From IMG/VR virus record IMGVR_UViG_3300008110_000167, positions 1-37,286 of that record: 37,286 bases of DNA. One strand, given 5' to 3'. The position numbers were made by a program, and so were the translations under genes. The stretch comes from a virus. Position 1 is the stretch's first letter; the number at the start of each line of letters is the position of its first letter. The notes beneath the pieces are model-generated. The model searched no databases. It saw only the letters and a program-made list of their open reading frames with translations, and was not told where the DNA came from. Shown here one piece after another: positions 12,119 through 20,149 of the stretch.

Positions 12119-12466
12119 TTAGAAACCCTCCCCCGGTGTGATATATAGCTTCGCATTGTTATGCGGAGCAATAATCCGCACGTACACAGTTTTTGTCGAA
12201 CTACATTGTGGGCCTGTAAATGACCTAGAACTGTAAGGAGGAATAGTAACTACTGCTGAACTACTTCCATCTGGAATAGTCGCAGTAATGTTTGCCGTTT
12301 CCCCGTAAGCAACAAACACAGCATTGTCTTTATCTGTGTTGCATACAAAATATTGATTGACGGGGCTAACAGCATTGATGGAAACAACATTCCCCTGAGT
12401 GTTTGCCGAGTTAGCTATCGCCACCACGGTATTACCCATAGGCTGAAACGGAATATTGTTAGCCAT
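12119..12466 (-). CDS. Small beta-rich structural-type protein, 115 aa
   Basis: A Ser/Thr/Val-rich beta protein: VVSINAVSPVNQYFVCN, then NITATIPDGSSSAVVTIPPYSSRSFTG, ending AKLYITPGEGF. The end matches that of the protein at 20150-20464 (YVTPGDGL), and both share the layout of an N-terminal strand, a central loop about missing or out-of-range values, and a closing PG-G motif; they are probably paralogues. Such proteins are found among phage minor virion components. It abuts the next gene, whose AUU start follows its stop. Confidence 0.62.
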   Translation of the reverse strand: MANNIPFQPMGNTVVAIANSANTQGNVVSINAVSPVNQYFVCNTDKDNAVFVAYGETANITATIPDGSSSAVVTIPPYSSRSFTGPQCSSTKTVYVRIIAPHNNAKLYITPGEGF

Positions 12467-12672
12467 TACGCTACCTTTTTCTGGACTTTCACCATATCAG
12501 TCGGGCTGTTCTTGCGGTCACTAGAACCGCTAAAGCACCACATGGACTGAAAGCCACCCATAGGTACAGAGCCAGATTTATAGTAAGGATTGCCACCGCC
12601 GGTTACATCAGTCGGCAACTGAGGACGCATGGCAATACCGGCTTGCTGATTATTCGTTTGATACTTTTTCAT
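12466..12672 (-). CDS. Hypothetical Gly/Gln-rich protein, 68 aa
   Basis: The product (KKYQTNNQQAGIAMRPQLPTD, then GGFQSMWCFSGSSDRKNSPTDMVKVQKKVA) is polar and probably unstructured with one short aromatic patch. GGAG precedes the ATG with 8-base spacing. Its stop overlaps the next start by one base (TAATG), and its start overlaps the gene upstream by 23 bases. No family recognised. Confidence 0.55.
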   Translation of the reverse strand: MKKYQTNNQQAGIAMRPQLPTDVTGGGNPYYKSGSVPMGGFQSMWCFSGSSDRKNSPTDMVKVQKKVA

Positions 12673-12865
12673 CTTGAGTGCTCCTGTCTCTACGCAAAAC
12701 CAAATAAGTAAAAATAGAAAAGATGCCTAGAGCTGCCAATCTTTCCCACTGTGGCCCCCACATAGCCCACGAAGTCATCCCGCAAACCATGCCTAACGCC
12801 AAAAACACCAACAACCTGCCAGCCAGTACGTTAAGTGCAATTCTGATAATTTGAGTAGCATCCAT
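12650..12865 (-). CDS. Two-span small membrane protein, 71 aa
   Basis: Two hydrophobic helices (about residues 8-33 and 42-57) joined by a short WGPQWERL loop and followed by a charged tail LRRDRSTQDEKVSNE. Size and topology would allow a second holin or antiholin, but there is no sequence motif to show it and it lies four genes before the likely holin. The ribosome-binding site AAGGGG lies in the loop of a possible hairpin that also touches the start codon. Confidence 0.58.
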   Translation of the reverse strand: MDATQIIRIALNVLAGRLLVFLALGMVCGMTSWAMWGPQWERLAALGIFSIFTYLVLRRDRSTQDEKVSNE

Positions 12866-12894
12866 GAGTATCCCCTTTATAACAATGGTACTCA
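12865..12894 (-). promoter_or_regulatory. Inverted repeat enclosing a ribosome-binding site
   Basis: On the leftward strand TGAGTA and TACTCA bracket 18 bases that contain TTATAAAGGGG, the ribosome-binding site of the 71-aa gene; the ATG begins in the second arm. In mRNA this could expose or hide the start; as DNA it is an operator-like inverted repeat. The stem has only 6 bp. Confidence 0.3.
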
Positions 12895-12901
12895 GATAAT
12901 A

Positions 12902-13105
12902 CTATTCATCTTCATCAGTTGCAAACCCACTACCCCATTCATCATCGGAAATCTTTAGTTTGATAGCCTCCAACTTTAGAGCGCGATCAATCACCTTAGA
13001 CTTGTCCGTAATCGATGCCGTAGAGTCTTGCATGACCTCTTTTAGCATTTTGGAAATAGCTTCTTCGAGTTCAGGATTTATCCCCCTGTCCTTTTTCCTG
13101 CTCAT
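12902..13105 (-). CDS. Hypothetical helical acidic protein, 67 aa
   Basis: Predicted two- to three-helix protein: [16 protein letters not shown], then [26 protein letters not shown], ending in DEDE. The segment ending in a ..DD.WG.GF motif recurs in small phage proteins near structural genes, function unknown. Its ATG overlaps the stop of the gene upstream by 4 bases. Confidence 0.6.
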   Translation of the reverse strand: MSRKKDRGINPELEEAISKMLKEVMQDSTASITDKSKVIDRALKLEAIKLKISDDEWGSGFATDEDE

Positions 13106-13251
13106 CGCATACGCCCTCTAGCCTCTTTCTTTGCCTTACGAGCAACACTGTAAGCAATAGCCACGGCTTGCTTTTGAGGCTTGCCGCGTTTCATCTCTTT
13201 AGAGATGTTCTTGCTCATGGACTTCTGGCTATAACCTTTAACCATTGGCAT
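13102..13251 (-). CDS. DUF6496-like small basic protein, 49 aa
   Basis: The frame starts at 13251 with GGAG six bases upstream and ends in an ATGA overlap with the next gene. The product contains [24 protein letters not shown], the hallmark of the small basic phage family with a KxxRGKP.KQAVAIA..ARKA motif (DUF6496-like). Function unknown; the high charge suggests nucleic-acid or scaffold contact. Confidence 0.68.
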   Translation of the reverse strand: MPMVKGYSQKSMSKNISKEMKRGKPQKQAVAIAYSVARKAKKEARGRMR

Positions 13252-13260
13252 ATCTGTCTC

Positions 13261-13431
13261 CTATCGCTTCATCTTACGGTTGCCCATACGCTGTGGCATA
13301 GAAGGCTTCAGGGTGCGACCGAGTGCCTTCTGGGCATCCAGCGAACCGCGAACCTCATTCTCGCCACCACGGCGGGTGTCTTCTTCCATCTTGCGCATTT
13401 CTGCTTTTGAGTATTCTTTACCGTACATCAT
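13261..13431 (-). CDS. Small charged protein, 56 aa
   Basis: Three ATGs lie in frame (13437, 13431, 13428). GGGAG touches the first, so 13431, six bases after GGGAG, is preferred. The product (MYGKEYSKAEMRKMEEDTRRGGENEV..., ending MPQRMGNRKMKR) is short, charged and Met-rich. No family recognised. It lies between the first large internal-type protein gene and the DUF6496-like gene. Confidence 0.55.
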   Translation of the reverse strand: MMYGKEYSKAEMRKMEEDTRRGGENEVRGSLDAQKALGRTLKPSMPQRMGNRKMKR

Positions 13432-13443
13432 GTTCATCTCCCG

Positions 13444-14826
13444 TTATTCAGACTGCAAAGGTTTTGCTGCGGTTCCTACTGCTGTTGCTTGCGCTGCTCG
13501 TTGTGCTGCTGTCATTGGCCTATCAGTTAGCTGCCTTTGTACTGCCCTAGCACCCCTTGTCTTCAAACCTGCTGACGTTGCAACTTTACCCATTGTTGTT
13601 CCAAGAACATCTCTTAGCGATCCATCTGCACCAGAACGCTGCCACAATGGACGCAACTGTAATTCTTGCCCGATACGGCCTAGCTCGTCTAGCTCACCGC
13701 CAACACGGCGAACCGCTTGCTTTTGAGCGCCAAGCATATTGCCCAATGCCTCAAGACTAATATCTCCACCACGCACACCTTTCTGGCGAATCAAGTCTTC
13801 AAGAACTACGCTGTTACGATACAAAGGACGCAACCTGTTTAGCTGCTCTGCAATCTGCGGATAGTTCCTTGCAATTGATCCGTCAATAGCATCAACCAAC
13901 TCATATAGTCTGTGAGCATCAGAACGATCCGAAGCAGACCTAGCGGCAGCCATCAAGTCATTCCTAATGGTTTGCAATGCATCACCAGATATAGCGAATG
14001 TTTTTGGTTGCGCTCCCTCACGGCCAGCAAGAGAACTAAAGTTTTTAACAATAGTGTCTGCCGTGTTTCTAACGGCTGCTAATTGCTGACTAGGAGGCAA
14101 GTTCGTTTCAAATGTCCTAATAGCATCTAATGCCTGAATTGCTTCAGTATCAACATTAAATATCTTTCCTTTATAAATCTTGTCAAACTCTCCACCAAGA
14201 CTTTTCAGGCGACCACGAACAAACTCAGGAGTTATTTCAGCAACCTCCTGTCCAGTTGCTTTTGATGCAAGCTTGTTTGCTAATGACTGATTTTCTACTG
14301 CAAACCCAGTAGCGCCTTTTTCTGCCACTGGTTCTACACGCCTTACTTGAGACGGACTTAATTTAAATCCAAGACGTTCAGCAGTTTTAGCTGTTGCCTC
14401 TCTAGTTGCTGACGGAACTCCAACGGCAAGCTTTGCACCGCCTTTTAACAAACTTGGTATTGCAGTTCCAAAACCACCAATAATTTCACCGGCAGTTTTA
14501 TATCCGCTAACTTCTTCTCTTGGGGGCTGAATGCCAACCTTTGCTAAACCACGCTCAACTTCTGCTCCAGTTGGGAAAATGGTTTCACGACCCATCATTT
14601 GATCGCGCTGACCTTTTTCCCTAAATCCTAAATATTCAGGGACAGTGTATGCGCCAAATTTCTCTAGCTCACCAAGACCACCAGCCAATCCAACAGCACC
14701 ACCATAAGCTAAAGCACCAGCCTTTTCTCCAAAGGTAGGCTCTTTAGGCATTTGTGAAGGTTTGCTAGCAAAACTAGATTTTTCTTTTTCTAGCTGCAAC
14801 AGTTCGAGTTCTTCATCTTCGGTCAT
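13444..14826 (-). CDS. Large internal or ejection-type virion protein, 460 aa
   Basis: No family recognised with certainty. The N-terminus is acidic (MTEDEELELLQLEKEK) and followed by a Gly/Ala-rich, potentially membrane-active stretch (GEKAGALAYGGAVGLAGGLGE in the first 50 residues), and the rest is helical, Ala/Gln/Arg-rich. Together with the next two genes upstream it forms a set of three or four large proteins placed after the tail fibre genes, where short-tailed phages encode proteins packaged inside the head and ejected with the DNA. The start overlaps the upstream gene by 4 bases. Confidence 0.5.
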   Translation of the reverse strand: MTEDEELELLQLEKEKSSFASKPSQMPKEPTFGEKAGALAYGGAVGLAGGLGELEKFGAYTVPEYLGFREKGQRDQMMGRETIFPTGAEVERGLAKVGIQPPREEVSGYKTAGEIIGGFGTAIPSLLKGGAKLAVGVPSATREATAKTAERLGFKLSPSQVRRVEPVAEKGATGFAVENQSLANKLASKATGQEVAEITPEFVRGRLKSLGGEFDKIYKGKIFNVDTEAIQALDAIRTFETNLPPSQQLAAVRNTADTIVKNFSSLAGREGAQPKTFAISGDALQTIRNDLMAAARSASDRSDAHRLYELVDAIDGSIARNYPQIAEQLNRLRPLYRNSVVLEDLIRQKGVRGGDISLEALGNMLGAQKQAVRRVGGELDELGRIGQELQLRPLWQRSGADGSLRDVLGTTMGKVATSAGLKTRGARAVQRQLTDRPMTAAQRAAQATAVGTAAKPLQSE

Positions 14827-16343
14827 CGTCCTGCCTCCCTAGCTTCTTTCTTTCTTTGTAACTCTTGCAGCCTTCTTTCTTTGTCCTCTGACCAGCTACT
14901 GCCGCTACCAGTAACAACATTGGTTGTTTGTTCGCCAATGGTTTGAGTTCCCGGTTTTCTAGCGGCCTTTATTACTTCAGTTGTCGTAAATGGAATTGCT
15001 TTTTCAATTCGTTTTACAAGGTCTTCTGCTGTTTTTGCCTGTCCCGGAGGCATTAGCCCAGAGTCAATTGCTGGACGAATGTTTTCTGTTGCAATACGTC
15101 TAATGTCAGCAAGCTTAATTGCAACCTTATAAGGATCGTCAACACCAGCATTGATATACAAACCACTTTGCATTTGATTAGCAAGCTGAGTCAAACCAGT
15201 AGCAGCGCCACTTGCTTCAATAGAAGCCAAGTTTCTACCAATACCAGTAAAGACGGTATTCATCATTTCAACTTCAGCAGAAGAAAGCTTTCTGCCAATG
15301 TTGTTTCTCATAAAATTAAGGAAACCATCTTTTGTCTGAAGGTTTGGCAGCATTCCTGTTGTAGTTCCAACCGGAAGCTCAGACAAAGATTCCAAAGCAG
15401 AAGCAACACCACCAAGAGAGTTAACAGCTCGTTGAGCCATCATCTGCTGTTGCGTAACTTTCTGTCCTTGATTCTCAAAACGCATTCTTGCAAGCTCTGC
15501 GGTTTGAGCCATTTGTGCTTGACGTAAACGCTCTTGTTGAGCAAGTTGTTTATCTCTAAACTGGCGTTCTTGCTCTTGTTTGTATTGCTCATTAGACATT
15601 CCAATAAGCTTGTCCACATCCTTGCTTGTTTGTAAAAGCGTATCCAGCATAGCAACGTCGCCATTCTTCTTACGCTTTAGGTCTAGCAAGTCAGCGCCAG
15701 ATTTAGCTAAAGCAATCTCAATAGCCGTTTCACCCGCCTTGAAGTCCTGTTGCTTAAGCTGAATAGCCTCAGTAAGTTCCTGCTGTAGCGTCTGAACCTT
15801 TGTTTGCAGAGCCTTAAGATTCTTATCAAACGACTCTCGTTCACGCTTGTAAACATCTGCGCGGCCTTTCTGGTATCCATCAAGCATACCGTTCATAGCA
15901 GCCATAGCAGCGTAAGCATTCTGCTTTGCGCCACCACCTAACGCCATTCCAACAATGCTAGTCAGACTAAAGATTGTTGCTATATCTTGTGCAGATTCTT
16001 TTGTGGGAACAAATGCCGCATTTGCTAATTCATCACGCGCAGCAGCCAAACGCTCACGCTCAGGCATCTGACGAAGCTCTTGCGCTTGCTGGCCTTGAAG
16101 TTGTTGCTTTTGCTCTAAACCGGCAACCTTTTGTTCCTGTTCCCGCTGAGCAATTTGCATTTCAGTATCAGCAATACTTCCGCGCAAACGCTGCTGTTCG
16201 CCTCGCATTTCTTGCATAGCAGGGAACGCCTCACCAGCCGTAATCTGTTCTGGCTTTTGACGAGTAGCCTTACCCATGATGCCGGACGTAACCGGCAGTG
16301 CTGGCATCTCTGTGGCAAGTGCTGCCGATAGTTGTTCAGCCAT
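14823..16343 (-). CDS. Large Gln-rich coiled-coil protein, probable internal virion protein, 506 aa
   Basis: Long helical protein. About residues 45-110 (REQEQKVAGLEQKQQLQGQ and around) and 165-310 are predicted coiled coil, very rich in Gln, Glu, Lys and Ala. Between them is a Gly/Ala-rich hydrophobic part (SIVGMALGGGAKQNAYAAMAA). This combination is usual for ejection proteins of short-tailed phages, but no domain is diagnostic. It overlaps the downstream gene by 4 bases and lies 2 bases from the gene upstream. Confidence 0.5.
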   Translation of the reverse strand: MAEQLSAALATEMPALPVTSGIMGKATRQKPEQITAGEAFPAMQEMRGEQQRLRGSIADTEMQIAQREQEQKVAGLEQKQQLQGQQAQELRQMPERERLAAARDELANAAFVPTKESAQDIATIFSLTSIVGMALGGGAKQNAYAAMAAMNGMLDGYQKGRADVYKRERESFDKNLKALQTKVQTLQQELTEAIQLKQQDFKAGETAIEIALAKSGADLLDLKRKKNGDVAMLDTLLQTSKDVDKLIGMSNEQYKQEQERQFRDKQLAQQERLRQAQMAQTAELARMRFENQGQKVTQQQMMAQRAVNSLGGVASALESLSELPVGTTTGMLPNLQTKDGFLNFMRNNIGRKLSSAEVEMMNTVFTGIGRNLASIEASGAATGLTQLANQMQSGLYINAGVDDPYKVAIKLADIRRIATENIRPAIDSGLMPPGQAKTAEDLVKRIEKAIPFTTTEVIKAARKPGTQTIGEQTTNVVTGSGSSWSEDKERRLQELQRKKEAREAGR

Positions 16344-16345
16344 GT

Positions 16346-17461
16346 TTACTGACCTCCAGCGCGTTCAACTCCAGAAGGAATACCAGCAGCAATCCTAGCC
16401 ATATTAGTAAAATATGTATTAGAAAGATTAGCTGCATAACGGTCAGCCTCCAGCCCGGTACGGATAGCACCCATCATTATCTGATCGCCAATATTGCTGA
16501 TCTTCTGGCCGTAGTCAAATTGATTTTGCAGCAAGTTTTGACGGAAGGCTTCTATCTGTGCCGCAGCCTGTGCAGCGCCAACCCCGCCCCTAGCTTCAGC
16601 GCCTTGTGCCAACCTAGCACGTAGGGCTTGCAGAGACTGCTGGCCTTGTGGGGTAAGCTCACCACGTTGCGCCTGAGCAATAAGCTCTTGACCGCGTTCT
16701 TGATACGGGCGACCAATAGCCTCTGTCTCTCGCCGTGCCTGTTGCCCTTGTGCCGCTGCTTCCCTAGCAGCAACCACACCTTGAATAGTGCCTAGTCCTG
16801 CCAATCCAAGACGGGCTAATGCTTCACGAGATAAGCCAGTAGACTTTGATAGCTGATCTATACCACCGCTAATTGTTCCTCTTTGGTCTGTTACCGGAGG
16901 CGGCGCAACTTCCCTTGTTGGCACAGTTAGGTCAGGGCGAATCATGTCAGGAGCAAGTGCTGGCATAGGTTCTGCCCTCATGCCGCCCATGCTGTAGCTT
17001 GGCATCTGAGGCAACTCAAAAGCTGGCGCTGGAGCTGCCGCTTGAGGCATACCAAAACTCATAGGCTCTTGCGCTGGCAAGTCAGCCAAGTAGTTATCTA
17101 TGCTTTCTTGGAATCCGGTGTTTTGTCCTACCGGGAACGATTGGCTTCCGTAGTTCATATCTGGCTCAAAACCAGCATCTGCTACCTGTTGGGCACGTTG
17201 ATCTGCCCCGGCATAATCAGCGCCAAACTCAAAACCGTAATCGCTAATCTTGAAGTATTCAGGCAAACCAGTAGCCGGATTAACTGTCTCAGCACCACCC
17301 ATCTTTTTCAGAAGCGCAGCCTCTTTAGGATTGATATGGGCTAGGATACTGTCTCCACGCCGACCTTGAGATTGCAGGAATTGAGCAATAGCTGGCAAGT
17401 CAATATCAGCCATTACGTCAGTCTTTAGCAGTCGTGCAATTTGTTTTGCCATTTTAGCCAC
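16346..17461 (-). CDS. Virion-associated protein with RGGDS-LAHINP-GLPEYF motif, 371 aa
   Basis: Residues 33-70 contain GRRGDSILAHINPKEAALLKK, MGGAETVNPATGLPEYF, a motif found in many phage virion or tail-associated proteins (a (G)GD..LAH..P.E...L...GG...NP.TGLPE.F pattern). Then comes a Pro/Ala/Gln-rich low-complexity middle and, from about 205, a helical Ala/Gln-rich C-terminal part (GQQARRETEAIGRPYQERGQ...). Neighbours point to an internal or tail-associated virion protein. The start overlaps the upstream gene by 8 bases. Confidence 0.5.
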   Translation of the reverse strand: MAKMAKQIARLLKTDVMADIDLPAIAQFLQSQGRRGDSILAHINPKEAALLKKMGGAETVNPATGLPEYFKISDYGFEFGADYAGADQRAQQVADAGFEPDMNYGSQSFPVGQNTGFQESIDNYLADLPAQEPMSFGMPQAAAPAPAFELPQMPSYSMGGMRAEPMPALAPDMIRPDLTVPTREVAPPPVTDQRGTISGGIDQLSKSTGLSREALARLGLAGLGTIQGVVAAREAAAQGQQARRETEAIGRPYQERGQELIAQAQRGELTPQGQQSLQALRARLAQGAEARGGVGAAQAAAQIEAFRQNLLQNQFDYGQKISNIGDQIMMGAIRTGLEADRYAANLSNTYFTNMARIAAGIPSGVERAGGQ

Positions 17462-19565
17462 CTATTTCATCTCTAAGTCTTAACGATTCGACGTTCCAAA
17501 TATTCCTGCGTCTTCCCAACTTTCCGCCAAACAGCGCGTCACCCGGATCACCTATCCGCAAAGCTTGTGTAAGTGTAGCCATGCTTTCAGTTTCAGTGTC
17601 AGTAGGTATGCGCTGACTTCTACGAGTACCGCCGCCAGAGATCAAATCAAGTATTACGGTATCTGGTTCTTTAGAAGTTAATGGGAAACTTTGGCTTGCG
17701 GTTTCTTCTTTCTCTGTTACCGGTTTTGTAGCCTCATCAACTTCCCTTTCAGCAACAACTTCAACAGGCGGCAAAGATGGTTCTTCACGATCAGCAGTAA
17801 CTTCTACCGGAGGTAAAGATGGTTCTTCACGCCTATCTACTACATTAACTGTAGGCAACGATGGTTCTTGTGTAGGCTGCTTTAAAATTCCTGTTAAATC
17901 TATTAACTGTCTTTCTGTTGGAGAAAGTTTTGATGGAGTACCAGAAATCGCAGTAGAAATAGATGGTGTTAATGTTGGGGTAGATATTGCGCCACTAGGC
18001 ATTGGAGTAGATGGAATTCTAGTTGCCGCCTCAATATCAGCAGCAGGAACATCAGCACCGGGAAATCTATCTGCTTGATCCTCAACTGGAATAGGAAGCA
18101 TAACTCCAGCCTCATCTGATCCAGCAGGAAGTCTTATTGTTTCTCTGCCCGGAGTAGTTGCAAGCGTTCCACCTAACTCGGCAGTAGCTTCACCTAACTG
18201 AGTACCCACACCCTGACTCTTACCCTGAGAAAAAGCCTCTATAACTTGTTCTTGTGCAGCAGTTCTTTCTGTTTTATTTTTTCTTGAAACTGATTGAGCA
18301 TAATCTTGAGCAGCAGCCATTCCAGCTTCTAAATCAGACATACCAAGTGCTTTATTTTTTGTGTATTCACCAATAGCTTTTTGTAATGCAGGATCGCCTA
18401 AATCATCAAATAATTCCGCTGCGGTTCCACCTAAAGCACCGGCCATTGCATTAAGAGCAATATCTTGTTCTGTAATTACTGCAAATACTCCTTGTGATGC
18501 AGCGTTTAATGCTCCACTTTGTAATACAGGATTTAAATTTTTAATAATTTGAAATTCTTTTAAAAAATCTGGAACTTGTGCAGCAGTTATAGAACCAGCA
18601 ATAACTCTAGCAACCTCTTCAGGACTTGCTCCACTAGCTAATGCTTGCATAGATTGAGCAGCAAGTAACTGACCTGCTGTCAATCCAAAATTTGGCAGCA
18701 TTGCACTAATAATTGGGCCAAGATCAGTAGCAATTCCCTTTACACCACTAACTAAACCTTCAAAAAAGTTTTCGTCAGATGTATATGCTGGCGCTCTAAA
18801 TGTAGCAGTAGCAACACTTCCATCTGCATTTTTTAATGGTTGCAATACACCATTAGAGTTTTGGTAAAAAGTAGTAGTATGTTTTGCGTTATCAGCAGGA
18901 GTTCCGGGAACACGTTCAGTAACAGAGTAAATGCCAAGTTGGTTTGCTTTGTCATTAATTACTGAGTACAAAGCAGCCTTATCTAAAGCCGTTGTCCTAC
19001 TGCCCATTGCGCCAACAGCAGGCTTCATAAATGGTGCTGTATCTATACCTAACGACTTTGCAGCACCAAGTAAATCTCCAGAATAACTTGTGCTTTTTTG
19101 ACCGCCTAATTGATTTATTGTTTCTGTTTTAATTACTCCAAGTGCAGCAGCACCTTTAGCAACAGAGGCGTTGGTGGATAGCAAGTTGCCTAGCGATGGA
19201 TCAATCTGACCTTTTGACTCAGCAGTTTTAAGCTTATCGCCAGTAACAATATTGGGATCACCCTTATCTATGTTATTAGATAAGATTGTGTCAATAATAT
19301 TAGTATTAATTACACTACCGGGCGCAGCAGAAAACTTAGCAACTTCTGCTGCTTTTCCTGTGTAAGTTGGTGTTGTTGGCGTGACTGCTGGAGTAACGGC
19401 AGGAGTAACTTTTGGTTGTGGTGTAATCGTAGTATTAGTAAATCTTGGCGTAAGACCAAAAGCCATGCCAGTATTCATAATACCCGGCCCTGCCAAAGCA
19501 CTTGTAACTGGCACACCTTTAGGCGTTGAAGGCGTACTTCTAGGTGGAAGTGCTTTAGTTGCCAT
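17454..19565 (-). CDS. Large Pro/Thr/Ala-rich virion-associated protein, 703 aa
   Basis: Largest gene of the window. The N-terminal 70 residues are low-complexity Pro/Thr (TPAVTPAVTPTTPT). The middle (about 150-440) is Ala-rich and mixed helical with a stretch resembling a pore or membrane-active segment (LAAQSMQALASGASPEEVARVIAGSITAAQ in parts). Near residues 560-610 a short unit EPSLPPVEV plus a charged link occurs three times. No known domain. Place and composition suggest a virion protein ejected with the DNA or a tail protein. CGGAG lies upstream of the ATG. Confidence 0.5.
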   Translation of the reverse strand: MATKALPPRSTPSTPKGVPVTSALAGPGIMNTGMAFGLTPRFTNTTITPQPKVTPAVTPAVTPTTPTYTGKAAEVAKFSAAPGSVINTNIIDTILSNNIDKGDPNIVTGDKLKTAESKGQIDPSLGNLLSTNASVAKGAAALGVIKTETINQLGGQKSTSYSGDLLGAAKSLGIDTAPFMKPAVGAMGSRTTALDKAALYSVINDKANQLGIYSVTERVPGTPADNAKHTTTFYQNSNGVLQPLKNADGSVATATFRAPAYTSDENFFEGLVSGVKGIATDLGPIISAMLPNFGLTAGQLLAAQSMQALASGASPEEVARVIAGSITAAQVPDFLKEFQIIKNLNPVLQSGALNAASQGVFAVITEQDIALNAMAGALGGTAAELFDDLGDPALQKAIGEYTKNKALGMSDLEAGMAAAQDYAQSVSRKNKTERTAAQEQVIEAFSQGKSQGVGTQLGEATAELGGTLATTPGRETIRLPAGSDEAGVMLPIPVEDQADRFPGADVPAADIEAATRIPSTPMPSGAISTPTLTPSISTAISGTPSKLSPTERQLIDLTGILKQPTQEPSLPTVNVVDRREEPSLPPVEVTADREEPSLPPVEVVAEREVDEATKPVTEKEETASQSFPLTSKEPDTVILDLISGGGTRRSQRIPTDTETESMATLTQALRIGDPGDALFGGKLGRRRNIWNVESLRLRDEIGG

Positions 19566-19576
19566 GCTTTACTCCG

Positions 19577-19915
19577 TTACAGTTTCAATGCAGCCGCTAT
19601 CTGTGTATGTATGTAGTAGTGGTTAGCTACCCAATCATAAAAAGCTTCTTCATTATTCCAATTAACATCTAACAAGTTAAAAGGATTATTTAAATCTAAA
19701 TAACCAGCAAATGACTGATGCTCTACCTGATGTGCCAACAACCAATCGTCCAAGTTATCAGTATCAGCTTCCATTAACGGAAAGGCAGGAACAAAGTTTC
19801 CTTGATCCATTAATGTTTCACGGAATAACTTATGTTGCACTCCGTTTTCAAACAAAAATTCCTGTAATGAATCAACATCGCCAAACTTCACGATGGATAA
19901 TTGATCCATATTCAT
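19577..19915 (-). CDS. Protein with three W/F-xx-H-xxx-H repeats, 112 aa
   Basis: Three copies of a short helical motif are visible: LQEFLFENGVQHKLFRETL, LDDWLLAHQVEHQSFAGYL and AFYDWVANHYYIHTQIAAAL. Each has a hydrophobic-acid-aromatic start and His at fixed spacing. Small phage proteins with this W..H...H pattern are found near tail genes; function unknown, metal binding possible. The ATG overlaps the stop of the gene upstream (TAATG). Confidence 0.62.
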   Translation of the reverse strand: MNMDQLSIVKFGDVDSLQEFLFENGVQHKLFRETLMDQGNFVPAFPLMEADTDNLDDWLLAHQVEHQSFAGYLDLNNPFNLLDVNWNNEEAFYDWVANHYYIHTQIAAALKL

Positions 19916-20136
19916 TACTTGTCGGCCTTACTATCTAACTTGTCAAAAATCTGTTTAAGTATTTGCTTGATCTCGTTAATATCTTGACGATAATCATCTT
20001 TAGCAACGTACTCTTTAGGCAGTTCTGAAACCTTGTCTTCTAATCTCTGGACTTTGCGTGTCATACCATTCCAGATATAAACCGCTAAAAATCCAGCTAC
20101 AGATACAACAATGTTAAATATTTGCTGATTGTCCAT
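19915..20136 (-). CDS. Membrane-anchored coiled-coil protein, 73 aa
   Basis: An N-terminal membrane span (IFNIVVSVAGFLAVYIWNG, about 6-24) is followed by a charged coiled coil (KVQRLEDKVSEL, then DINEIKQILKQIFDKLDSK). The layout resembles small phage membrane proteins often found near tail or lysis genes; it is shorter than a typical Rz spanin and has no partner lipoprotein in sight. The stop shares a base with the next start (TAATG). Confidence 0.65.
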   Translation of the reverse strand: MDNQQIFNIVVSVAGFLAVYIWNGMTRKVQRLEDKVSELPKEYVAKDDYRQDINEIKQILKQIFDKLDSKADK

Positions 20137-20149
20137 TTCAACACCGTAA

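Noticed and set aside
13280-13726. 148-codon rightward frame
   Set aside because: Antisense shadow of the 460-aa gene and small genes; biased Cys/Ser/Arg composition.
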